Shown piece by piece: positions 7,381 through 15,732 of a DNA stretch of 46,400 nucleotides. Under the pieces are notes generated by a model, which saw only the letters and a list, made by a program, of their open reading frames with translations, did not search any database and was not told the origin of the DNA. The translations under genes were made by a program, and so were the position numbers. Source of the DNA: JAOZTV01 sp965371805 (GTDB lineage Bacteria; Acidobacteriota; Aminicenantia; UBA2199); contig CBDUZW010000037.1 in the NCBI GenBank assembly GCA_965371805.1, positions 1-46,400 on the forward strand, read 5' to 3'. Each line of letters starts with the position of its first letter. Position 1 is the stretch's first letter.

Positions 7381-8921
7381 CCAAAAATATCTGTATAATA
7401 ATATTAGTTTTTCTAAGTTTTATTCTAAATGCAGATATAAAAAAGGAAAAATCTATTAAAAGATTTGTTTTTGCAATTGGAGCCAATAATGGAGGGTCTG
7501 ATAGAATTAAACTTAAGTATGCATTAAGTGATGCAGCATCTTTTTTAAAGGTTCTAACAGAGATTGGTGGTGTCTTTGATAAGGACACATTGTTTTTAAA
7601 GAATCCAACAAAAAAGGTGTTTTTAGATAGTTTAAATGAACTTTCAAATAAAATTAAGAAAGCAAAATTAAAATTTCAAAGAGTTGAAACAATTTTTTAT
7701 TATTCGGGTCACTCAGATGATCAAAGTATTTTTCTTGGAGAAGAAAGAATATCCTATTCAGTTTTGAACAGGAAAATCAATAAAACACCTGTTGATGTAA
7801 GAATAGCTATTCTGGATTCATGCGCTTCAGGTTCGTTTATAAGACAAAAAGGTGGAAAATATAAGAGTCCTTTTATGATTGATACAGCCAATAATATGAG
7901 AGGATATGCTATTATGACCTCAAGCTCTTCTGATGAAGCGTCACAGGAATCCGATAAAATAAAAGGTTCATATTTTACTCATAATTTGATCTCCGGTCTC
8001 AGGGGAGCAGCAGATATGAGTAAAGATGGAAAGGTTACCCTAAATGAGGTTTATCAATATGCTTTTAATGAAACTCTTTCTCAAACTGAGAGCTCTTTGA
8101 GTGGGCCACAGCATCCAAACTATAATATTCAAATGTCTGGAACAGGAGATGTTATCATGACAGATGTTAAGAAGAGTTCCACCTTGCTTTTATTAGGTAA
8201 AGAGCTTTATGGGAAGGTTTTTGTCTGGGATAAAAATAAAAAACTTGTTTTGGAATTATCAAAAATTACCGGAACAAAAATATTTATTGGCCTTAATAAA
8301 GGCTTATATAAATTTATTAATATTAGAAATGATAAAGTCTATATGTTGGAAGCCAATTTAGAGATTGGTAAAACCTTTAATTTAACTACGAACTTATTTC
8401 GAAAAGTAAATAAATCTTTTACTAGAAGTAGGGGCGGTATACCAATGGTGACGGTAAATGATTTTGAGAAGATTTCATTTTTTGCTGGAATAGAATCAAG
8501 AACCTTTTATATACTTGGCTCTAATAATATTGGAGGTATGGGATATCTCGGTATAAAACTCAAAAATGGTTTATATCTTAGCCTTTTTTCTTTAATTCCA
8601 GAAAAAAACAAGAATTTTTATGGACTTTCATTTAATTATGGTTTAAATTTTATTAAAAAACTGGGAATTGATTTAGGATTAAAAATTGGAGAGATTTCAG
8701 GTTTTAATGAATCTTATTTATTTAATAGCGGAAATGAAGGGTCAGTAACGTATGGAGTTAAAGCGAAACAACATATTGCCCTTGAAATAGACCTTAAGCT
8801 TAGATATAAAATATCAAAAAATACTTTTTTACTTGGAGGAGTAAGTTTGCCAATGTCTGATATTCCAAATATGTCATATGCGATGCCTTCTATAAGTTTT
8901 GGTTTGCGCTGGATAAAATAG
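7377..8921 (+). CDS. Secreted caspase-family (C14) peptidase with C-terminal predicted beta-barrel
   Basis: A 514-residue protein. A signal peptide (ICIIILVFLSFILNA, about 5-19) is followed by a caspase-like domain (about 28-265): RFVFAIGANNGG, the catalytic His in FYYSGHSDD (His112) and Cys in ILDSCASGSF (Cys149), then SYFTHNLISGLRGAADMSKDGKVTLNEVYQYA and GPQHPNYN, all family hallmarks. After a linker domain, residues about 370-514 form repeated amphipathic strands (FFAGIESRTFYIL, YGLSFNYGLNFI, SISFGLRWIK) that look like an outer-membrane barrel. AAGGAG precedes the ATG, which overlaps the anti-sigma stop. Context implies ECF-controlled expression. The substrate is unknown; both catalytic residues are present, so activity is likely. 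Confidence 0.85.
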   Translation: MTKNICIIILVFLSFILNADIKKEKSIKRFVFAIGANNGGSDRIKLKYALSDAASFLKVLTEIGGVFDKDTLFLKNPTKKVFLDSLNELSNKIKKAKLKFQRVETIFYYSGHSDDQSIFLGEERISYSVLNRKINKTPVDVRIAILDSCASGSFIRQKGGKYKSPFMIDTANNMRGYAIMTSSSSDEASQESDKIKGSYFTHNLISGLRGAADMSKDGKVTLNEVYQYAFNETLSQTESSLSGPQHPNYNIQMSGTGDVIMTDVKKSSTLLLLGKELYGKVFVWDKNKKLVLELSKITGTKIFIGLNKGLYKFINIRNDKVYMLEANLEIGKTFNLTTNLFRKVNKSFTRSRGGIPMVTVNDFEKISFFAGIESRTFYILGSNNIGGMGYLGIKLKNGLYLSLFSLIPEKNKNFYGLSFNYGLNFIKKLGIDLGLKIGEISGFNESYLFNSGNEGSVTYGVKAKQHIALEIDLKLRYKISKNTFLLGGVSLPMSDIPNMSYAMPSISFGLRWIK

Positions 8922-8959
8922 TTCTTTATATAAAAAATAATTATTAATTAGGAGAAAAA

Positions 8960-9493
8960 ATGAAAAAAATAATAATATCTTTATTTATAGTTTTTATAAT
9001 TACAGGGTTTGTATTGGGAAAAAACTCAAAATTTGGTGTTTTTTTTACAAATAGCATAGGTATAAGTGATTTACCCAATATAGCAGATAAAGAACAGGGA
9101 TTTGGATTTGAATTTTCTTTGACAAATAATATTTTTTTCCAGTTATCATATTTATATGCCGATGGAGTCGTTTTTGATTTAGATAGGTTTCATAGTCATA
9201 ATATCTGCTTTTTAGCCGGATATAAGTTTCGTTTGTCAAATAGAATTAATTTCTTACCAAAGATAGGGCTAAACTTGCAGCAATTTTCACGAACAGGGTT
9301 TTCAATTAAGGAAACTGAATTTTCAAATCATGATATTGATAATTGGGAAAAGAAAAGTAGTAGGAAATATATTGCTTTAGGCTTTGATCTTGAATTTAAG
9401 GTAACAGATAATGTTTGTTTTTTAACTGGTTGGGATTTTTATAGACAAACACCTGCAAGTGGACCATTTGTTGGCTTAAAGTTACATTTTTAA
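8960..9493 (+). CDS. Small outer-membrane beta-barrel protein
   Basis: A 177-residue protein with signal peptide MKKIIISLFIVFIITGFVLG, then short alternating strands (GFGFEFSLTNNIFFQLSYLY, KYIALGFDLEFKV, FVGLKLHF) ending in Phe, as in small outer-membrane barrels. A TTAGGAG ribosome site precedes the ATG. It lies 38 bases after the caspase gene in the same direction and is presumably the last gene of the sigma-caspase operon. It is unrelated in detail to the barrel at 5110-5805, but the cassette has a barrel gene at each end. Function unknown. Confidence 0.68.
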   Translation: MKKIIISLFIVFIITGFVLGKNSKFGVFFTNSIGISDLPNIADKEQGFGFEFSLTNNIFFQLSYLYADGVVFDLDRFHSHNICFLAGYKFRLSNRINFLPKIGLNLQQFSRTGFSIKETEFSNHDIDNWEKKSSRKYIALGFDLEFKVTDNVCFLTGWDFYRQTPASGPFVGLKLHF

Positions 9494-9570
9494 AAATCTA
9501 AATTGCTGATATATTTTAAAGAGAAATAAATCAATTTTAAGAGAGTTAATTTAGTGCTTAATAGATGGTT

Positions 9571-9696
9571 TGTAAGCGTTAATTGACACTTACAATAGTT
9601 CTACTGTTCGCCTCAAATCTGTGAAAATTATGCCTAAATTTTAGATATTTTCTGCTCATCGTCTATTCTCAGACAGACTCCTCTAGATATTAAAGT
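9571..9696. repeat. Right boundary repeat of the sigma/caspase cassette
   Basis: 9571-9594 is a 24-base dyad whose halves begin TGTAAGCGTTAA and end TTGACACTTACA (10 Watson-Crick pairs, one wobble, one mismatch); it shares TGTAAGCGTT with the left repeat. Further out, 9663-9696 contains CTATTCTCAGACAGACTCCT and TAAAGT, homologous to the motif at 5001-5034 read on the minus strand. The 68 bases between the two parts are not present in the left copy. The outer edge overlaps the stop codon of the gene ending at 9683. Confidence 0.58.
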
Positions 9697-12517
9697 TTAA
9701 AGAGATAAAATCAATTCTAACCTTTTTATCCAGGAATCTGTATGATATACGTGGACCTATCTGAAAATTTAAAGGTATATTTAATAAGGAGATATCTGCC
9801 AACAATTCAAGTCCGATTGAATTGTATTGAGATTTTTTACCCTCTGTTTTTCCAATGCAGTAGTCATAGAATAAATTTATACTCATTCTTTTAAGATATA
9901 AAACGTCTCCAAATGGAAAATCCGGGTAAAATAGCGGGAAAGTGTAATTTGCAGATAGTTTAAATAATGAATCATTATATCTGTAATCATATCCTCTAGA
10001 AAAAATGAACATATTTGAGAAGTAGTAGTTATTCGGATTTTGTTTTTCATAAGCAAATTGAAATATTAAATTATTGTTTTTTTTTAGTCCTGGAAAATAC
10101 AGATTACTTTTTATTGATAATATTGAACCCTTTCGAGTACTGAATTTCATAGTCCTTTTATATGAAAATTTAAAAAATTGTCCCCATAAAGGCTTTAAAT
10201 ATCGGGATGATGAGTTTTGATATCTTGAAAAAATGAGACTAAAACTAATTGGGTACAGTTTTCCTTCAATATGTTCTAATTCCATCCAATTTTCATTTAA
10301 AGATATTTCTTTAAATGAGATACCTGCTCCCAGGTTCAATCTGGTTTTATATATCCCTCTTGAAAAATTTAATGGTATATATATTCCTAAACCAATATCT
10401 TTTTCCTTCCATTTATAATTTATAGTTTTGTGTTCAGAGGTTTCAAAGGATAGAGATCTGTTATTTAAACTAGTATTAAAACTAATTATGGGAAAAAAAC
10501 CTGAATAGGTACCACTCAATTCAAAACCGGGAACTTTTTCATTTATATTGTATTTCATACCGCAATTAAATGATGCTGTACCTAATATGTTATCAGAGAA
10601 TATACCTAAATAAAGGTCTGATCCATCTGGAATTAAACCCCAGCTATGTATATTGAAAAGTTTTTTAAGAGGATAATATTTTTTTACTGGATACTTTTTT
10701 CCGGGAATATTATTTAATTTTATCTTTGAACCGGATTGTTCTTGTAATATAAGTTCTTTATAATAATCTGGAGGTCTTTTTTCTATTTCTGAGATTGGGG
10801 TCCACAATGATCTACTTAATGGAATTTCTTCTATATCAAAGCCATCTTTTGTATAGTTACTAAATATAAGTTTTTTTGATGTTTTTGAAATATCATGACT
10901 ATAGGCACCATATTTTACGGAAGTTACCTGAAACATTTTTTTTGTATTTATATCAATTGCATAAATATTATCTATTCCTGAATATGGAGATGTATATAGA
11001 ATATAATTATTATAGAATTTTGGATAGCCAATACTTTCAAAACTATAGGGGATCAAATTTATGACTATCTCAGTGTCAATATCCAATAAATTCATTGCTC
11101 GACCATTTTTGTTTTGCGATATATATACTATCTCTTTACCATCTTCGGACCAGATAGGGGATATCAAAAAGCTGTTTTCTGAGTTTATAAATTTTTTAAG
11201 TATTTTTCCATTTAAACTATCAAGTATAATAATGGAAGATTTCTGATTAGTTGTAAATTCTACCGTTGCTATTAATTTTGAATCAGGAGACAAGTCAGGT
11301 TCAAAATATCTTGTTTTACTGGTAATTGTTTTTTTTTGATTTCTTTTAAGATCAAAAACGTTAATTTCTGAGTATCCTCTCTTTCCCCATCTGATATCAG
11401 GAGTATATTCCGACCATATAATTTTTCCAGTTTTGAGATTGAGATTATTAAAGACTGACCCAATAGGAGTAAAATTTATGATTTTTTCTTCTTTTCCATT
11501 TGGTTTTATTCTTATTATTTGCTCGACATTGTCAATTCCATATTTCTGAACTATTATATTATTACCTTCATATCTTGGTGAGAAATAGCTAGTCCAAATG
11601 TTTTTTTTCTTTATATTAAGTCTTTTTTTCTCTGTCAGATTAAGATCTTTTAACCTTTCAGACCAAATTGTGTATAGATCATTTATTGTATCATTATAGA
11701 TGTTTTTTATATTCTTGCCAATATGTTTTTTTAAACCCGCTGAGAATGAAAAAGGATTATATGAATGTTTTGAACTGAAATTAAGAACCTTACTCCAGAT
11801 ATCTGCTCCATATTTTTTTCTAACAAATGTAGTAATGAAGTATCCGAGAGTATAATGATTTGGGATTCTGTTCTTATATGATCCAAGGATAGATTTATAA
11901 TATGTAGGAGTATTTCCTGATAGTATCAATGAGCGTAGGTGAATATCAAAACCAGGCTGTCTTCCTCGTCCGCTATTACTCAAAGATGTTTCTAATCCTA
12001 CTGCATCCCCTTCGAAAAACCAGTTAGGAGCAGAAAAAGCTGAAAACAATCCCTTTCCAATATCGCCATATAGGTATCCCATAAATTTAGTAAAACCATG
12101 ATTTGTTAATTTGTCAAACTGAACCATATGACGTCCTTCATGAATTGCAAGGAGTTTAACCCAATCATAAGCACCCATTGTATAGCTGTTACTAGGTTTC
12201 ATATACCATTCCGACATTCTTGGTCCTAATGAGACATATCCATTTGAAATAACTCCATTAGCTGATAATAATATTGAGAACTTTTTTTGTTTATTAGGAA
12301 GTGTTTTTGAAATAGCTTTGTAGAGAAACTCTAAAGTATCTGCAACTTTTTGCCCCTTTTCAACAATATTATCAGGGAAAATTATCTCAAAATGTTTTGT
12401 GTCTATCTTTCTCCACTTTATTCCATATGGTTCCTGTTCTCTTATATTAATTATCTGGGAAAAAAGAAAACTGAATAAAAAGAATACAACTATGAAAATT
12501 AAACATTTTTTTTTCAT
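9683..12517 (-). CDS. Gluzincin-like metalloprotease/beta-propeller/outer-membrane barrel protein
   Basis: A 944-residue protein. A signal peptide (to about residue 21) is followed by a peptidase-MA-like domain with HEGRH (about 126-130, an HExxH motif) and a downstream Glu in WFFEGDAVGLE (about 169) as the likely third zinc ligand. Residues about 300-600 carry TolB-like propeller repeats (FEPDLSPDSKLIATVEF, ISPIWSEDGKEIVYISQN, DNIYAIDI). The last about 300 residues are amphipathic strands ending ISLNFNI, like a surface-antigen barrel. This architecture is known in Bacteroidota-type proteins often labelled TolB. The ATG at 12517 was preferred to the adjacent TTG at 12520; neither has a ribosome site, and the upstream gene ends 15 bases away, so it is probably translationally coupled. 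Role: perhaps outer-membrane proteolysis or assembly. Confidence 0.78.
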   Translation of the reverse strand: MKKKCLIFIVVFFLFSFLFSQIINIREQEPYGIKWRKIDTKHFEIIFPDNIVEKGQKVADTLEFLYKAISKTLPNKQKKFSILLSANGVISNGYVSLGPRMSEWYMKPSNSYTMGAYDWVKLLAIHEGRHMVQFDKLTNHGFTKFMGYLYGDIGKGLFSAFSAPNWFFEGDAVGLETSLSNSGRGRQPGFDIHLRSLILSGNTPTYYKSILGSYKNRIPNHYTLGYFITTFVRKKYGADIWSKVLNFSSKHSYNPFSFSAGLKKHIGKNIKNIYNDTINDLYTIWSERLKDLNLTEKKRLNIKKKNIWTSYFSPRYEGNNIIVQKYGIDNVEQIIRIKPNGKEEKIINFTPIGSVFNNLNLKTGKIIWSEYTPDIRWGKRGYSEINVFDLKRNQKKTITSKTRYFEPDLSPDSKLIATVEFTTNQKSSIIILDSLNGKILKKFINSENSFLISPIWSEDGKEIVYISQNKNGRAMNLLDIDTEIVINLIPYSFESIGYPKFYNNYILYTSPYSGIDNIYAIDINTKKMFQVTSVKYGAYSHDISKTSKKLIFSNYTKDGFDIEEIPLSRSLWTPISEIEKRPPDYYKELILQEQSGSKIKLNNIPGKKYPVKKYYPLKKLFNIHSWGLIPDGSDLYLGIFSDNILGTASFNCGMKYNINEKVPGFELSGTYSGFFPIISFNTSLNNRSLSFETSEHKTINYKWKEKDIGLGIYIPLNFSRGIYKTRLNLGAGISFKEISLNENWMELEHIEGKLYPISFSLIFSRYQNSSSRYLKPLWGQFFKFSYKRTMKFSTRKGSILSIKSNLYFPGLKKNNNLIFQFAYEKQNPNNYYFSNMFIFSRGYDYRYNDSLFKLSANYTFPLFYPDFPFGDVLYLKRMSINLFYDYCIGKTEGKKSQYNSIGLELLADISLLNIPLNFQIGPRISYRFLDKKVRIDFISLNFNI

Positions 12518-12534
12518 CAAACTAAATTTTATAT

Positions 12535-14367
12535 TTAACTCTTTGTCTGGTTGAGCGATTCTATAAAATCACTATTCAATTGTTTGTTTTGATCGGATAC
12601 AACAATGATATAGTAAACTCTTTGATCCCATGTAACTCTTGTGAAATATATTTTTTTGTCTTTCAGTTTTTTGAGTATTCTGCTTAGAGAATTCTTTGAA
12701 TTCAAATATGATATGCATAAAATAGTTTTATCACAATTATTCCTGTTAATGTGTTTTATAATGCATTTGATCTCACTTTTATTTGCGATCTCTTTTATTG
12801 TATTCGAGCATAAAATGATGCAGTTCTTTAAAATATCAAATGGAATCTCTACCCTGTATAGTTCATCAAAATTAAAGTATATATCTCTTATTAGGGTAGA
12901 ATCAATGGGAGCTAAAGTTGACATTAATTCTGATAATATTCTCATGTCAAATTCTCTAAAACCCTGATCAAAATCACGTATTTCACCATAATGCTTACTT
13001 AATGTTGTCTTTATCCAGTTAAATACGTCATCAAAACTTGTAAATTCAGACAAATTAATAATTAACTTTATAATAACGATTTCCACATTCTTATTATAAA
13101 TCTTCGGAGGTAATGCTGATGTTATTTCTATCCCGTCAATTCTTTCCAGAGCACCAATAATTTTGCTTAGACTTTGTTTTTTTTTTTCGAAACTAACAAT
13201 AATTAATTTTGTGTCAAGTGTGAAATCAGATTTTTTATTTGCATTAATAAAAACCTGTGTAATTTTGGTCTTCTCTAATTCCTGCATTAAAAAAGGAAGT
13301 ATAGCTCTTGCAAAATGTTCAAATCCACCTATTGCTTTGACCTGAGAGAAATTGTTTTTCATTGAGGATAGGATAAGCTTTTCCAGATTGTGTTCAATTG
13401 TTTTTATTTTTTTTTTGTCTAATGGATTACCATTTCTATCAACAATTTCTATTCGGTATACTAAAATCCCATCTGTGGTTACAAAACTTTTATGGTGTTT
13501 GATCCCGTTTCCGGGAACAATAAAGTTTAATGTTTTTAGAAAATCCTCGATTGTAACTGACATATCTTTACAGAGAAATGTGATCCCAGTCAGTTTTTCC
13601 CGTTTAGTTTCAAAATTCTTAATTTTGAGAATTTCTTCAACCTGGCCATTTCTTATTTTTTTTATATATTTATAGTTTGAAACTATTAATTCAGACAGAT
13701 CTTTTATTTTTCTTTCAGCAAGATATTGACTTGATCTGGAAGAAATAAACTTCAGGACTTCACTGTTCTCCCCAATAAGGTCAATCAATTCTGGACCTGG
13801 GTATACTACTGAAATGTATTTTACAATATCATTATGAATCTCAAATTTTATTGTTTCATCTTCAAGAAAAAGGGTTTTGCCAATACTACCCCTTGAAGCC
13901 TCTTTTATATATTTAATTAATTGTTTACTGCTTTTTTCAAATTTAATATATTCTCCAATTGTATCAATCTGAAATGAAATAATAACTAATCCAAAACGGT
14001 CAGTATTATCTTTAAATGTAAATGCTTTTATGAATAGAACATTTTTGCAGACCTGATGAATAATACCTAAAATTGAATTTGACATCCCGGCCCAGTCTTT
14101 AGCTAATACACCAAAGATAAAAGTTGCGGGAATCTTCTCTTCTCCATTCAGTTCATCGAGAATGATCACTTCTTTTTTGTTTTTTTTTCTAAAATATTGA
14201 ATGAGCCGTATTAGGAGAGCTCTCTGTTGAGTGACAGGAAATGCTTTTTGCGAGCTGACAATTTCTTTAAGGGTGCTTTTTATCTTCTCTTCTGAAATAC
14301 TTATATTCTTTAATTTCAGTATTGTTTTAATTAACTTAGCTTCACTGTCTTTTAGCTCTTTTTCCAT
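12535..14367 (-). CDS. Large ACT-like-domain protein, function unknown
   Basis: A 610-residue cytoplasmic protein without a signal peptide or membrane segment. Residues about 78-135 (PATFIFGVLAKDWAGMSNSI, then LFIKAFTFKDNTDRFGLVII) look like an ACT regulatory domain, and later segments (TGITFLCKDMSVTIEDFLKTL; DTKLIIVSFEKKKQSLSKII; DKTILCISYLNSKNSLSRIL) look like further ACT-type beta-alpha units. The pattern recalls regulatory regions of GlnD or large NAD-glutamate dehydrogenases, but no catalytic domain is visible. It is preceded by a 160-bp palindromic element and followed 17 bases later by the protease/propeller gene. A -10-like TATACT lies 9 bases before the ATG and there is no ribosome site. 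I do not recognise the family. Confidence 0.6.
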   Translation of the reverse strand: MEKELKDSEAKLIKTILKLKNISISEEKIKSTLKEIVSSQKAFPVTQQRALLIRLIQYFRKKNKKEVIILDELNGEEKIPATFIFGVLAKDWAGMSNSILGIIHQVCKNVLFIKAFTFKDNTDRFGLVIISFQIDTIGEYIKFEKSSKQLIKYIKEASRGSIGKTLFLEDETIKFEIHNDIVKYISVVYPGPELIDLIGENSEVLKFISSRSSQYLAERKIKDLSELIVSNYKYIKKIRNGQVEEILKIKNFETKREKLTGITFLCKDMSVTIEDFLKTLNFIVPGNGIKHHKSFVTTDGILVYRIEIVDRNGNPLDKKKIKTIEHNLEKLILSSMKNNFSQVKAIGGFEHFARAILPFLMQELEKTKITQVFINANKKSDFTLDTKLIIVSFEKKKQSLSKIIGALERIDGIEITSALPPKIYNKNVEIVIIKLIINLSEFTSFDDVFNWIKTTLSKHYGEIRDFDQGFREFDMRILSELMSTLAPIDSTLIRDIYFNFDELYRVEIPFDILKNCIILCSNTIKEIANKSEIKCIIKHINRNNCDKTILCISYLNSKNSLSRILKKLKDKKIYFTRVTWDQRVYYIIVVSDQNKQLNSDFIESLNQTKS

Positions 14368-14376
14368 TTGAAATAG

Positions 14377-14382
14377 AGTATA
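14377..14382 (-). promoter_or_regulatory. -10 box close to the start of the ACT-like gene
   Basis: On the minus strand TATACT ends 9 bases before the ATG at 14367. No Shine-Dalgarno and no convincing -35 are visible; an A/T-run region lies upstream. The spacing fits a leaderless or nearly leaderless transcript. Confidence 0.35.
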
Positions 14383-14422
14383 ACAAAAAAATATTTTTTT
14401 TTCCTCTTTTTTTTTATTTTTT

Positions 14423-14582
14423 CCTAAGTTGAGCGATTGTTTTGGATGAAGAGGTTAAGAATGTTGTTGCCAGAAGGTTTACGAAAACCGCAAATGTAAT
14501 AATGAGTACATTGAGGATTTTGGGAAACCTTTATGGTGCAACAAGCTTTGATCTATTCGCCGAAAGAATCGCTCAATTTAGG
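14423..14582. repeat. 160-bp symmetric palindromic element (MITE-like)
   Basis: The outer arms 14423-14438 (CCTAAGTTGAGCGATT) and 14567-14582 match as inverted repeats at 15 of 16 positions. Further complementary blocks occur inwards: TTGTTGC (14464-14470) with GCAACAA (14538-14544), AAGGTTT (14474-14480) with AAACCTT (14525-14531), and a core AATGTA (14493-14498) with TACATT (14507-14512), nearly all about one centre at 14502.5. It separates the glycosyltransferase stop (14588) from the ACT-like gene start (14367). The short open frame across it (14442-14648, +) is better explained by the palindrome than by a gene. Confidence 0.68.
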
Positions 14583-14587
14583 TTTTA

Positions 14588-15727
14588 CTATTCCTCTATT
14601 TTACTGAGAAGGCTGCTGTATAGAAGTTCTTGTTCTTTTACCATATAATCAGCATCCCATTTAGAAAGATCTTCATTATGATTATTTGTTCTATTAAGTA
14701 ATTCTTCATTATTTATTATGTTAATTATTTTCTCAGCGAAATCATTATAGTTATTAACATCAATAGTAAAACCGTTTTTATCTTCAATTATAACTTCATT
14801 ATTGCCGGGAATATTACTTGCAATGATCGTTTTTTTCATTAATCTTAGCTGAATTAGGCTCTGGGGAAGCCCCTCCCATAATGCCGTTGATATACCTAAA
14901 TCAAAAATTGAGATTATATTTTCTATGTCAGAAACAAATCCAGGTAATCTAAAATTGGTTGATAGTCCTTTTTCATTAATTGATCTTTCGAGTTCTTCTC
15001 TTAAGATTCCGTCTCCCGCTATAATGAAAATAACTTTTTTATTTTGTTCGACAACCTTTTTAGAAATGTTTAAAAGATGAAAGAGTCCTTTCTGAGGTTT
15101 AAATGGTGCAATTATGCCACAAACAAAATGGTCTTCAGGTATATTATATTTCTTTCTGATTTCCTTCTTATTTCCCTGCCAGCTTATAAATTTTTCAATA
15201 GGAAAACCACTTCTTATCAAAGAATAATTATTCTTAGTAAAGTTGTTTTCTATAGCTGTTTTGATATCACTATTAGAAACAAATATAAAATGGCTCGTTA
15301 TCTTAGAAATAAATTTTTCAATTTTTATAAATATTAAATTTTTTACTTTTGAGTGGTTTGGAGAAAAAGCAAAACCGTGAACAGAATGAATAATTGTTGA
15401 GACCTTACACAATTTAGCAGCAAGTCTTCCTAAGATACCTGCTTTAGACGAATGAGTATGAACGATATCGGGTTTAATACTCTTTATATATGTCATCATT
15501 TTTATTAGAGCAAAAATATCTTTTATTGGATTTATGGATCTTATAAGAGAGGGCACTATCATAAGGTTTTTGGTATTATTTATCTTATTATTTAGTATAC
15601 CTTTATCGCCACAAAGCAAAAAAGAAGTAAACTTTGTTTTATTAAGATTGTTTACTGTATAAATTGTGTTTATCTGAGCGCCACCTAATTCTAACTTTGT
15701 AATTATATGTAGAACTTTGATACTCAT
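14588..15727 (-). CDS. GT4-family glycosyltransferase
   Basis: A 379-residue GT-B fold glycosyltransferase. The N-terminal domain has VLHIITKLELGGAQINTIY and DIVHTHSSKAGILGRLAAKL; the C-terminal domain has GIIAPFKPQKGLFHLL, FIIAGDG and the EX7E-like donor site WEGLPQSLIQLRLMKKTIIA followed by IPGNNEVI. Such enzymes use nucleotide sugars to build capsule, O-antigen or glycolipid; the acceptor cannot be read. The ATG lies 5 bases after the stop of the J-like/TPR gene with no ribosome site of its own, which suggests coupling. It lies alone among non-glycan genes, so it is probably not part of a full polysaccharide locus here. Confidence 0.88.
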   Translation of the reverse strand: MSIKVLHIITKLELGGAQINTIYTVNNLNKTKFTSFLLCGDKGILNNKINNTKNLMIVPSLIRSINPIKDIFALIKMMTYIKSIKPDIVHTHSSKAGILGRLAAKLCKVSTIIHSVHGFAFSPNHSKVKNLIFIKIEKFISKITSHFIFVSNSDIKTAIENNFTKNNYSLIRSGFPIEKFISWQGNKKEIRKKYNIPEDHFVCGIIAPFKPQKGLFHLLNISKKVVEQNKKVIFIIAGDGILREELERSINEKGLSTNFRLPGFVSDIENIISIFDLGISTALWEGLPQSLIQLRLMKKTIIASNIPGNNEVIIEDKNGFTIDVNNYNDFAEKIINIINNEELLNRTNNHNEDLSKWDADYMVKEQELLYSSLLSKIEE

Positions 15728-15732
15728 AAGTA

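Noticed and set aside
9595..9660. tRNA-like GTTCGCCTC sequence after the right dyad
   Set aside because: No acceptor stem, D-arm or anticodon arm can be folded around it.
14442..14648. Short plus-strand open frame across the palindromic element
   Set aside because: It is explained by the palindrome, has no ribosome site and runs into the end of the opposite-strand glycosyltransferase gene.
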